Source: Actinomycetes bacterium (GTDB lineage: Bacteria > Actinomycetota > Actinomycetes > Streptosporangiales > Streptosporangiaceae). Taken from it: a stretch of 14,713 bases of DNA. The stretch lies in contig JAOPYP010000300.1 in NCBI GenBank assembly GCA_025964635.1, forward strand, positions 1 to 14,713, given 5' to 3'. This document shows, piece by piece, positions 6,829 through 13,175 of the stretch. How positions within the stretch are numbered: position 1 is the stretch's first letter; the number at the start of each line of letters is the position of its first letter. A model generated the notes under the pieces. That model made no database searches, was not told where the DNA came from, and was given only the letters and a program-made list of their open reading frames with translations. A program made the position numbers and the translations under genes.

Positions 6829-7415
6829 CGGGCCCCCTCGTGGTACAGCAGGGCGTTGAGCGCGGCGGCGGCGACTGCGGCCCCGCCCTTCTCGCCCCGG
6901 TTGGTGAGGGCGGGCAGCCCGCTGGCCCGCAGCGCCGCCTTGGCCTCGGCCGCCCCCACGAACCCGACTGGCAGGCCGATGACCAGCGCGGGCGCGGCGT
7001 CCAGGTCCAGGAGCTCGGACAAGGCCGTCGGGGCGGTGCCAATCACCCAGACGGCGCCGGGGCCGGCGTCCCCGGCCGCCACGCGCACTCCGGCGGCCGA
7101 GCGGGTGATGCCCGCCCGCGCGGCCACCGACCGGGCGCGCGGATCACGGACCCGGCAGATGACCTCGCGGCTGGTGATGCCGGCCGCGACCATGGCGCTG
7201 TCGGCGACCACCGTGGCGCCCCGGCGCAGCGCGGCCGCGCCGGCGGCCAGCGCCTTCTCCACGCACACCAGGTCGGTCAGGTAGTCGAGGTCGGCGCTGG
7301 CGTGCACGACCCGCTCGGTCACCGCCCGGGAGAGCGGGGCCAGGGCCGCGGTGTCGGCCCGCGTCCGCAAGATCGCGTATGACTCTTCCTCGATCGGGTG
7401 GATGACGCGGCTCAC
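6825..7415 (-). CDS. cobH: Precorrin-8X / cobalt-precorrin-8 methylmutase
   Basis: The enzyme moves the C11 methyl group to C12 to give (cobalt-)hydrogenobyrinate or cobyrinate. The 196-residue protein begins VSRVIHPIEEESYAIL, a standard N-terminus for CobH/CbiC. The catalytic histidine is H38 in VVHASADLDYLTDL. TNRGEKGGAAVAAAALNAL near the end is also typical. The start is GTG 7415, which overlaps the ferredoxin TGA (GTGA); longer forms would read through the ferredoxin in another frame. Its own TGA overlaps the start of cbiX. With CbiX, CbiG and CbiD in the same operon, the substrate is probably the cobalt-containing precorrin-8, which would make cbiC an equally good name. Confidence 0.95.
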   Translation of the reverse strand: MSRVIHPIEEESYAILRTRADTAALAPLSRAVTERVVHASADLDYLTDLVCVEKALAAGAAALRRGATVVADSAMVAAGITSREVICRVRDPRARSVAARAGITRSAAGVRVAAGDAGPGAVWVIGTAPTALSELLDLDAAPALVIGLPVGFVGAAEAKAALRASGLPALTNRGEKGGAAVAAAALNALLYHEGAR

Positions 7416-7627
7416 TGGTTCCAGGCTCCTTGGTCGCTGACACTGATCACGTCGTCGCCGGCCAGGCTGATCACGCCGACCGGGCAGATCTCGAGGCACT
7501 CGGCGCAGCCCGTGCAGCGGCCGGGCAGGACGTACAGCGTCCCCCCGGCCGGCCGGATCGCATGCTCCGGGCAGGTGAGCAGGCACGCGCCGCAGCCCTG
7601 GCAGGCGCCGATGATCACGGCTGCCAT
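7412..7627 (-). CDS. Small 2[4Fe-4S] ferredoxin in the B12 operon
   Basis: The 71-residue protein has two full C-x2-C-x2-C-x3-C-P motifs: CQGCGACLLTCP (C9, C12, C15, C19) and CTGCAECLEICP (C38, C41, C44, C48). This is the classic bacterial 8Fe-8S ferredoxin fold. The start is ATG 7627, inside the last 13 bp of the cbiG-cobJ gene. The stop overlaps the GTG of cobH. Only a weak purine stretch (GCGGGGG) precedes the ATG, so coupling to cobJ translation is likely. It probably supplies electrons or an Fe-S partner to a corrin-ring enzyme. One idea is the neighbouring CobJ, because in Bacillus megaterium the C17-methyltransferase CbiH60 carries its own [4Fe-4S] centre. The partner cannot be read from this sequence. 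Confidence 0.9.
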   Translation of the reverse strand: MAAVIIGACQGCGACLLTCPEHAIRPAGGTLYVLPGRCTGCAECLEICPVGVISLAGDDVISVSDQGAWNQ

Positions 7628-9390
7628 GGGTACCCCCGCGGCGTCACCATCCGGCCCGCCACCATCTGCGTCGTCGAGCAGCCGACGAGGACCAGGCTCA
7701 GCATGTCGACGGCGGCCATGTCCACCTTCCCCAGCGTGGTCACGGTGATGAGCTGCCCGGGACGGTTTGCGTTGCGGACAATGGCGGCAGGAGTGCTGGC
7801 CGGCCGGTGCGCGCCGAGCAGATCCAGCGCGGCGCGGAGCTGCCAGTCGCGGGCCCGGCTGCGGGGATTGTAGAAGGTGATCACGAAATCGCCCTCGGCG
7901 GCCGCCCGCACCCGGCGCTCGATCACCCCCCACGGCGTGTTCAGGTCGGACAGCGAGATCACCGCGTGGTCGTGCCCGAGCGGCGCGCCGAGCAGGGCCG
8001 CCGCGGCCAGGTTCGCGGTGATGCCCGGCACGGTGACCACGTCGATGTCCTCTCCGGCCAGGCTGAGCGCCGGGCTGGCCATCGAGTACACCCCGGCGTC
8101 CCCCGAGCCGACCAGGGCCACGGCGTGACCCCGCTGGGCCTCGGTCACCGCGGCCCGGGCCCGTTCCTCCTCGGCGCCGAGCCCGGTGGACAGTACCCGG
8201 GTGCCTGGCCGCAGCAGGTCGCGGACCTGGCCGAGGTACTGGTCCAGGCCGGCCACTACCGACGCCCGGCGCAGCTCGGCCACGGCCCGCGGCGGGAGCA
8301 GGTCCCGCGCCCCCGGCCCCAGCCCGACCAGGGCCAGCCGCCCGCGGGGGCGGATGCGGGCCACCGCCGCGGTGGCCATGGCGGACTTGTGCTTGGCGGC
8401 CACGAGCACGTCGCCGCGGGTCAGCGCGGCTGCCTCGGCCACGCTGGGGGTGCCCACCGCGTCCAGGGCCGCGGCGCTCGGGTTCGGCACGCTCACGGCG
8501 GCCAGCACGGTCGCCGGGTAGCTGACCAGCGGCCAGCCGCGCTGGCCCGCGGCCTGGGTGATTCCGGGCTCCGCCGCCTTGGCGTCCACCGTGGCCAGTG
8601 CGGCGACCGAGAGCGGCGACAGGCCCGCCCCGGCCAGCGTCGCGTCGATCAGCCCGAGCACCTCGGCCGCGCTGACCCCGCGGCTCGCGCCCACCCCGAC
8701 GGCCAGTGAGGGCGGCCGGAGTACCACGGTCCGTTCGGGACCTGGCTCGCTGGGGTCGGGGCCGGACTCGCTGGGGCAGGGGCCGGAGTCGCCGGGGCGG
8801 GAGCCGGAGTCGCCGGGGCGGGCGCCGGGCTGGTCTGGGCGGGACTGGTCGGTGATCAGGATGCGGTAGCCCGCGGCCTGCCCCGGGAGCACCGTGGGCG
8901 GGAAGGCGGGGAGCGGCCAGGTGGCGTCGCTGTCCAGGCGCACCGGCTCGCCGTCCAGCATGGCCCGGCTGACCGCGGCAACCGCGCCCTCCACCGGCCA
9001 GCCCAGCGTGTCCAGGCCCGGCAGCCCGGCCGCGTCGGTGGCGGTGCTGAGTACGGGGTCGGCGCCAAGTACCTCGGCGACCCGGGTAGCCAGCGCGTTG
9101 GCGCCGTTCCCGCGGGAGCCGTGGCCTCCGATGAGCGCGATCGCGTGCCGGGAGGCCTCGTCCACGCAGACCACGGCCGGGTCGGTCTGCTTGCTGGCCA
9201 GCAGCGGGGCGATCAGCCGGATGGTCGCGCCGGTGGCCAGGAAGCAGACCAGCGCGTCACACTCGGCCCAGGCCCGGGGCAGCGCCGCCGCGGCGGGCCC
9301 CGGGTAGCCGCGGGTCTGCCCGGGCCACGCCCGGGCCAGCCGCTCCGCGGCGTCCCGCCCCGCGGCCGTCACCGCGATCAGCCCGATCAC
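7615..9390 (-). CDS. cobJ: Fusion of cobalt-precorrin-5A hydrolase (CbiG) and precorrin-3B C17-methyltransferase (CobJ/CbiH)
   Basis: The 591-residue bifunctional protein starts at GTG 9390 with GGGAGG 4 nt upstream. Residues 1-345 are CbiG, which opens the ring A lactone and releases acetaldehyde. Its N-terminal part has FLATGATIRLIAPLL and GGHGSRGNGANALA; its C-terminal part has SLAVGVGASRGVS and VAAKHKSAM. Residues about 349-591 are the SAM-dependent C17 methyltransferase and ring-contraction enzyme: LALVGLGPGARDLLPPRA, VGSGDAGVYSMASP, VPGITANLAAAALLG and ITFYNPRSR. Such fusions are common in actinobacteria. An unusual tract of four 7-residue repeats (about 188-216) separates the middle of CbiG from its C-terminal domain. 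CobM, which acts between the two activities, is encoded in the same operon. A 34-bp gap, the only one in the operon, separates this gene from cobL. Confidence 0.93.
   Translation of the reverse strand: MIGLIAVTAAGRDAAERLARAWPGQTRGYPGPAAAALPRAWAECDALVCFLATGATIRLIAPLLASKQTDPAVVCVDEASRHAIALIGGHGSRGNGANALATRVAEVLGADPVLSTATDAAGLPGLDTLGWPVEGAVAAVSRAMLDGEPVRLDSDATWPLPAFPPTVLPGQAAGYRILITDQSRPDQPGARPGDSGSRPGDSGPCPSESGPDPSEPGPERTVVLRPPSLAVGVGASRGVSAAEVLGLIDATLAGAGLSPLSVAALATVDAKAAEPGITQAAGQRGWPLVSYPATVLAAVSVPNPSAAALDAVGTPSVAEAAALTRGDVLVAAKHKSAMATAAVARIRPRGRLALVGLGPGARDLLPPRAVAELRRASVVAGLDQYLGQVRDLLRPGTRVLSTGLGAEEERARAAVTEAQRGHAVALVGSGDAGVYSMASPALSLAGEDIDVVTVPGITANLAAAALLGAPLGHDHAVISLSDLNTPWGVIERRVRAAAEGDFVITFYNPRSRARDWQLRAALDLLGAHRPASTPAAIVRNANRPGQLITVTTLGKVDMAAVDMLSLVLVGCSTTQMVAGRMVTPRGYPWQP
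8744..8827 (-). repeat. Four in-frame 21-bp tandem repeats in the CbiG part of cobJ
   Basis: The units are 8744-8764, 8765-8785, 8786-8806 and 8807-8827. They share the plus-strand pattern G-NCTCGC/GAGTCGCC-GGGG-CNGG-CCG and encode 7-residue repeats (ARPGDSG, SRPGDSG, PCPSESG, PDPSEPG). The two right-hand copies differ at one base; the left two are more diverged. The tract lies in a flexible Pro/Gly/Ser/Asp linker between CbiG subdomains. Confidence 0.85.
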
Positions 9391-9394
9391 GGCG

Positions 9395-9400
9395 CCTCCC
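9395..9400 (-). promoter_or_regulatory. Ribosome binding site of cbiG-cobJ
   Basis: GGGAGG on the minus strand precedes the GTG at 9390 with a 4-nt spacer. It sits in the 34-bp gap after cobL, the one place in the operon where a gene has free upstream sequence, and it decides the start. Confidence 0.6.
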
Positions 9401-9424
9401 ACGGTCCGGTGGCCGTGACGGTGG

Positions 9425-11107
9425 TCAGTCCGTGGCACATAGCGCCCCCGATGGGCCGGGATCATGGTCCAGGTCGGCCCAGAGCAGGAAGACCGGGTTG
9501 GCGGCGGCGAGGCGGTGCGCGCCACCCGGCAACGGGGCCAGCCGGCTGGCCTGCAGCAGGGTGCCGTCCACCGTGTAGCCCGCATCCGCGAGCGCCTCCA
9601 GGGTCAGGCCAGCCCGCTGCACCGCCGCCAGCGCCACCACGACCCGGGCCGGCCGCCGGGCGGCCACTGCGCTGACGACCGCCAGCCCGCCGCCGCCCAC
9701 GAACACCGCGTCCGGGTCGGGCAGCGTGTCCAGTGCCTCCGGCGCGGCGCCGCCGACGACCCGGACCTCGGCCCCGTGCCGCCGGGCGTTGGCCGCCACC
9801 CGGGCGCACTGCGCCGGGTCCCGGTCCACCGCGATCACGGCCGCGCCGAAACGGGCGCACTCCACCGCGACCGAGCCCGAGCCGGCGCCGACGTCCCACA
9901 CGAGCGCTCCGGGCCGCGGACCGAGCCGGGCCAGCGCCAGGGCGCGCACCTCGGGCTTGGTGACCATGGAGTCCCGGTGCTCGAACGCCTCCTGAGGCAG
10001 CGCCCACCCCTCGTCCCCGCGGTCCGTCCAGAGTGGCCAGCACCAACCGGGTCCCGCCCCGCCGGGTCCCGGCCCGCCGGGTCCCGCTCCGCCGGGGCTG
10101 GGCTCGCCGGGTCCCGCCCCGCCGGGGCTCGTGTGATTCATGGGGCCCCTGGGGACACCGGGCTCGGCACCCGCTTCGTGATCAACCGATTGGTGCCGGC
10201 CTAGCGACCCCAATCGGGTGATCACGAGCTCGCCGTCCTCGCTGCCCGGGGCTGGTGTGGTTGCAGAGGGCTCTGGGACTGGTGGGGCTGGGGCCGGGCG
10301 CACTGGGGCCGGGCGCACTGGGGCCGGGCGCACTGGGGCCGGGCGCACTGGGGCCGGGCGCACTGGGGGCGGGTCAGCGAGGGACAGGACCACATTGGGG
10401 TCGGACCACTCTCGCTGGGCGGCGTCGGCCGGGGCGCACTCGGTGAACCGCTCGCCCGGTCCGCCCAGGTCCTCGGCGACCAGCAGCCGCCGCGGCCAGC
10501 CGGCCAGGGCCGCGCCGATCTCGGCGGGCCCCTGGCCCGGCCCGGTCAGCACGGCCACCTTGGGGTGCGCCCGGCAGACGTTGACCGCGGCGCGCAGCTC
10601 ACGCCCGTGGGCGCTGACCACCACGGCGTCGTCCCAGGGCAGCCCGGCCCGGGCGAAGGCCCGTGCGACGCTGGAGATCGCGGGCAGCACGACGCAGCCC
10701 AGGCCGCGCTCGCGCAGCACCCGGACGAGACCGAAGAAGCCGGGGTCGCCGGAGGCCAGCACCACGGCGTCACCGTCGTGCGCCGCGAGCGCGTCGAGCG
10801 CCGGCCGCAACGGCCCCATCACGATCACCCGCGTCCGGGTCCCGGTCACCGTGGCGGGACCCGCGCCGCCGGGGCTGGCGCTGCTGGGATATGAGCGGCC
10901 AGCACTCGCGGCGTTGGGGCCGGGACCGGCGGGGGCAGGGCGGATTCCGCTCCGGCCCAGGCCGCCGGGCGATGGGCCGGCTTCCCCGGGGGGCCAGCCT
11001 GTCACGGCCAGCTGGCGGCGGCCGCCGACCAGCAGGGTGGCGCCGGCCATCGCATCCGCGGCGCGGCGGCTGAGCGGCGAGCCGTCCAGGCCGATGACGG
11101 TGATCAT
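9425..11107 (-). CDS. cobL: Precorrin-6Y (cobalt-precorrin-7/6B) C5,15-methyltransferase / decarboxylase, CbiE-CbiT fusion
   Basis: The 560-residue bifunctional enzyme starts at ATG 11107, overlapping the cbiD stop (ATGA). Residues 1-242 are CbiE (C5 methylation): MITVIGLDGSPL, LASGDPGFFGLVRVLRERG, VVSAHGREL and VAEDLGGPGERFTE. Residues about 365-560 are CbiT (C15 methylation and C12 acetate decarboxylation): EAFEHRDSMVTKPEVRAL, the SAM motif VWDVGAGSGSVAVECARFGA, and AVFVGGGG. The protein is much longer than a usual CobL, about 400-420 residues. An extra Pro/Gly/Ala-rich stretch of roughly 40 residues (about 40-90) interrupts CbiE near its start. A linker of more than 100 residues (about 246-362) with repeats separates the two domains. 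Both inserts keep the frame, so the gene is probably functional. An internal ATG at 10141 could in principle start CbiT alone. Confidence 0.94.
   Translation of the reverse strand: MITVIGLDGSPLSRRAADAMAGATLLVGGRRQLAVTGWPPGEAGPSPGGLGRSGIRPAPAGPGPNAASAGRSYPSSASPGGAGPATVTGTRTRVIVMGPLRPALDALAAHDGDAVVLASGDPGFFGLVRVLRERGLGCVVLPAISSVARAFARAGLPWDDAVVVSAHGRELRAAVNVCRAHPKVAVLTGPGQGPAEIGAALAGWPRRLLVAEDLGGPGERFTECAPADAAQREWSDPNVVLSLADPPPVRPAPVRPAPVRPAPVRPAPVRPAPAPPVPEPSATTPAPGSEDGELVITRLGSLGRHQSVDHEAGAEPGVPRGPMNHTSPGGAGPGEPSPGGAGPGGPGPGGAGPGWCWPLWTDRGDEGWALPQEAFEHRDSMVTKPEVRALALARLGPRPGALVWDVGAGSGSVAVECARFGAAVIAVDRDPAQCARVAANARRHGAEVRVVGGAAPEALDTLPDPDAVFVGGGGLAVVSAVAARRPARVVVALAAVQRAGLTLEALADAGYTVDGTLLQASRLAPLPGGAHRLAAANPVFLLWADLDHDPGPSGALCATD
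10047..10136 (-). repeat. Six imperfect 15-bp repeats encoding a Gly-Pro linker in cobL
   Basis: Consecutive 15-bp units start at 10047, 10062, 10077, 10092, 10107 and 10122, each beginning CCGGG. On the minus strand they encode pentapeptides such as SPGGA, GPGEP, GPGGP and GPGGA. They form the second half of the CbiE-CbiT linker, just before CbiT. Confidence 0.8.
10176..10227. repeat. 18-bp inverted repeat inside the cobL linker
   Basis: TCGTGATCAACCGATTGG (10176-10193) and the reverse complement of 10210-10227 (TCGTGATCACCCGATTGG) agree at 17 of 18 bases, with a 16-nt loop. The structure lies in coding sequence between the two 15-bp repeat tracts and is less GC-rich than its surroundings. 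It encodes ITRLG...HQSVDH in the linker. It looks like an inserted palindromic element or a former intergenic hairpin. Confidence 0.8.
10291..10365 (-). repeat. Five perfect 15-bp tandem repeats in cobL
   Basis: GGGCCGGGCGCACTG is repeated five times without a single change (10291-10305 to 10351-10365), with degenerate half-copies on both sides. On the minus strand it encodes PVRPA pentapeptides in the CbiE-CbiT linker. Perfect identity at synonymous positions suggests recent slippage expansion. Confidence 0.92.
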
Positions 11108-12318
11108 GACGGGCTCACCCACTCGGGCCGGCTGGCGGCGACCACGGTCCGCCCGGCGAAGTCGGTCAGGGCCACGTCCGCGTCCAGGCGGCCGCCGGCC
11201 GCCCGGATCAGCACCGACCGGACCCGCCCGCACAGCTCGTCCCCGGCCGGGCGGAGCAGCCCCTCGCGGGCCCAGATCTCGTACGCGTGCCGGCCCGTGT
11301 TCGCGGCGGCCACCTCGCCGGCCACGGCCGGGGGACCGCCCGCGACCCTGGTCACGTCGCCGAGCAGGCCCAGATCGACCTTGGACCGGGTGTAGTGCGT
11401 CATCAGCACGCCCGCCGCGAGCTTGGCCAGCTTGCCCGCCATCCCTACGAAGATCACCTGGTCCAGCCCGGCGGCCGTGGCCCGGCGCAGCGCGGCGCCG
11501 GTGAAGTCGCCGACCTCCACGAAGCAGACCTCGGGCAGGTCCGGTCGCAGTCCCATAGCCGCCTTCTCGGTGCGGCCGCCGGTGCACAGCACGACGGTGC
11601 GCTGCCCCTGCGCGGCCAGGACCGACACGGCCTGCTCCACGCTGGCCCGCCAGGACGCGGTGGAGAACGGGCGGACGATCCCGGTGGTGCCCAGGATCGA
11701 GATCCCGCCGAGGACGCCAAGCCTCGCGTTCGTGGTCTTGCGGGCCATCCGCTCCCCGCCGGGCACGGAGACGACCACCAGCGCCCCCCGGACGCTCAGG
11801 TCGGTCACCTCGCCCACTGCCTCGGTGATCATCGCCCGGGGGGTCGCGGTGATGGCTGGCTCGCCGACTTCGATGCCCAGCCCGGGCTTGGTGACCACGC
11901 CGACGCCCTCGCCGCCCTCCAGGGCCACCCCCGGCTCGGTGCGCCAGCGCACGATCGCGGTCAGGTGCGCGCCGTGGGTCACGTCCGGGTCGTCGCCGGC
12001 GTCCTTGACCACGACGGCCGTGCCCTGCCGGGGGGAGTAGGCGCAGGACTCGACGGGGAAGGCCACCCGCCGTCCGCCGGGCAAGGGGATCTCCACGCGA
12101 TGCTGGGGGGCCTGGTCGCGCAGGGCGGTGGCGGCGGCCTTGGCCGCCGCCGAGGCGCATGTGCCGGTGGTCCACCCGGTCCGCAGCGCCCGGGGCCGGA
12201 CCTTGGCCGTGCGGGGCAGGTCCGGCTCCCGCAGTTCCGGGGGTTCGTTCACGGGCTGGCTCTGATCGTGGGCCGGCCCGTTCACGGGCTGGCTCTGGTC
12301 GTGGGCTGGCCCGTTCAC
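11104..12318 (-). CDS. cbiD: Cobalt-precorrin-5B C1-methyltransferase
   Basis: The enzyme methylates C1 of cobalt-precorrin-5B and is a marker of the early-cobalt pathway. With the start at GTG 12318, which overlaps the cobM stop (GTGA), the protein has 404 residues. The family core begins at residue 45 with LRTGWTTGTCASAAAKAA. Further motifs are KDAGDDPDVTHGA, VVTKPGLGIEVGEPAI, GGISILGTTGIVRPFS, FVGMAGKLAKLAAGVLMTH and NTGRHAYEIW. Residues 1-44 are an extra N-terminal tail made of two 11-residue repeats (VNGPAHDQSQP) and a partial third. Each repeat starts with an in-frame GTG, so starts at 12285 and 12252 are equally plausible. No strong ribosome binding site picks one of them. The stop overlaps the cobL start. 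Confidence 0.94.
   Translation of the reverse strand: MNGPAHDQSQPVNGPAHDQSQPVNEPPELREPDLPRTAKVRPRALRTGWTTGTCASAAAKAAATALRDQAPQHRVEIPLPGGRRVAFPVESCAYSPRQGTAVVVKDAGDDPDVTHGAHLTAIVRWRTEPGVALEGGEGVGVVTKPGLGIEVGEPAITATPRAMITEAVGEVTDLSVRGALVVVSVPGGERMARKTTNARLGVLGGISILGTTGIVRPFSTASWRASVEQAVSVLAAQGQRTVVLCTGGRTEKAAMGLRPDLPEVCFVEVGDFTGAALRRATAAGLDQVIFVGMAGKLAKLAAGVLMTHYTRSKVDLGLLGDVTRVAGGPPAVAGEVAAANTGRHAYEIWAREGLLRPAGDELCGRVRSVLIRAAGGRLDADVALTDFAGRTVVAASRPEWVSPS
12250..12318 (-). repeat. 33-bp tandem repeats carrying the start codon of cbiD
   Basis: Two near-identical 33-bp units (12286-12318 and 12253-12285) are followed by a third GTGAACG (12246-12252). Each unit begins with GTGAAC, so three in-frame GTG codons lie at 12318, 12285 and 12252. 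The first overlaps the cobM stop codon. The units differ at only about three bases. Confidence 0.85.
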
Positions 12319-13175
12319 GGCCTGGCCTCGCGCAGGGCGGTGCGGGCGTCCGGGTCGGCCCGGCGGAAACCGTGGAAATGCCCGGGGTGGTACAGCCGGG
12401 ACCGGGTGCCGTGCGCGCCGAGCGCCGGCCCGACCAGGAACAGCGTGTGCTTCCAGAGCTTGCGGGCCCGGGCCGTCTCGGCCAGCGTGCCGACCGTGCA
12501 CTCCACCACCAGCTCATCGGGCCAGGTCGCCCGGTAGGCCACGATCACCGGCGTGCCGGGCGGGTAGCCGCCGTCCAGCAACTCCGCCTGAAGCTGCCCC
12601 GACCGGGCGGCGGAGAGGAACACGGCCATGGTGGTGCCGTGCCGGGCCAGGTCGCTGATCTCCTCGCCGGGCGGCATCGGGGTCTTGCCGCCGCCCAGCC
12701 GGGTCAGCACCACGGACTGGGCCACCTCGGGGACCGTGAGTTCCCGGTCGGCCAGGGCGGCGACCGCAGCGTAGGCGCTGACCCCCGGGATGGTCTCGTG
12801 CCGCAGGCCGAGTTCGTCGCACAGGTCCCGCTGCTCCTGCACCGCGCCCCACAGCGCGGGATCACCGGAATGGATCCTGGCTACCACCAGGCCGTCGTCC
12901 CGGGCCCGCTGGTAGAGCGGGCTGACTCCCTCCAGCGGCAGCTGGGCCGAGTCAACCACCTGGGCGCCCGGCCGGGCGTGCTGGAGCACGTCCGGGTGGA
13001 CCAGGCTGGCCGCCCAGATGACCACGTCCGCCTCGCCGATGACCCGGGCGGCGCGCAGGGTAAGCAGGTCGGCGGCCCCGGGCCCGGCCCCGACGAACCA
13101 CACCTTGGCCCGGCCCGCAGCCTGCCGCGGGCCCGTCTCGGGGCCAGCCGCCCGGCCGGTCACCGGGGCGGTCAC
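12315..13175 (-). CDS. cobM: Precorrin-4 / cobalt-precorrin-4 C11-methyltransferase
   Basis: This SAM-dependent uroporphyrinogen-III-methyltransferase-like enzyme adds the C11 methyl group. The 286-residue protein starts at GTG 13175, overlapping the cobI stop (GTGA). After an N-terminal tail of about 24 residues (VTAPVTGRAAGPETGP and on) come KVWFVGAGPGAADLLTLRA, VIWAASLVHPDVL, ARIHSGDPALWGAVQEQ, IPGVSAYAAVAALADREL and TRLGGGKTPMPPGEEI, all characteristic of CobM/CbiF. RKLWKHTLFLVGPALGA is near the C-terminus, followed by the RSRLYHPGHFHGFRRADP tail. Its stop lies within the cbiD start. The product is the substrate of CbiG, encoded two genes downstream. No repeat expansion is seen in this gene, unlike its neighbours. 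Confidence 0.95.
   Translation of the reverse strand: MTAPVTGRAAGPETGPRQAAGRAKVWFVGAGPGAADLLTLRAARVIGEADVVIWAASLVHPDVLQHARPGAQVVDSAQLPLEGVSPLYQRARDDGLVVARIHSGDPALWGAVQEQRDLCDELGLRHETIPGVSAYAAVAALADRELTVPEVAQSVVLTRLGGGKTPMPPGEEISDLARHGTTMAVFLSAARSGQLQAELLDGGYPPGTPVIVAYRATWPDELVVECTVGTLAETARARKLWKHTLFLVGPALGAHGTRSRLYHPGHFHGFRRADPDARTALREARP

Noticed and set aside
5875..7284. Long plus-strand ORF opposite cbiX and cobH
   Set aside because: Antisense shadow; the minus strand carries the recognisable enzymes and the plus-strand product has no motif.
9391..9424. Cobalamin riboswitch inside the operon
   Set aside because: The only intergenic gap in the B12 operon is 34 bp, far too short. If one exists it lies upstream of the right edge.
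10291..10365. Possible CRISPR array
   Set aside because: Repeat units are 15 bp with no spacers and lie in a coding frame; this is a tandem repeat, not a CRISPR.
9425..12517. A single minus-strand ORF of about 1030 codons
   Set aside because: Only the part from ATG 11107 reads as CobL. The upstream part overlaps cbiD in a wrong frame and is meaningless sequence.
10218..12537. Two long plus-strand ORFs opposite cobL and cbiD
   Set aside because: Repeat-rich antisense translations without known domains; explained by codon bias of the minus-strand genes.
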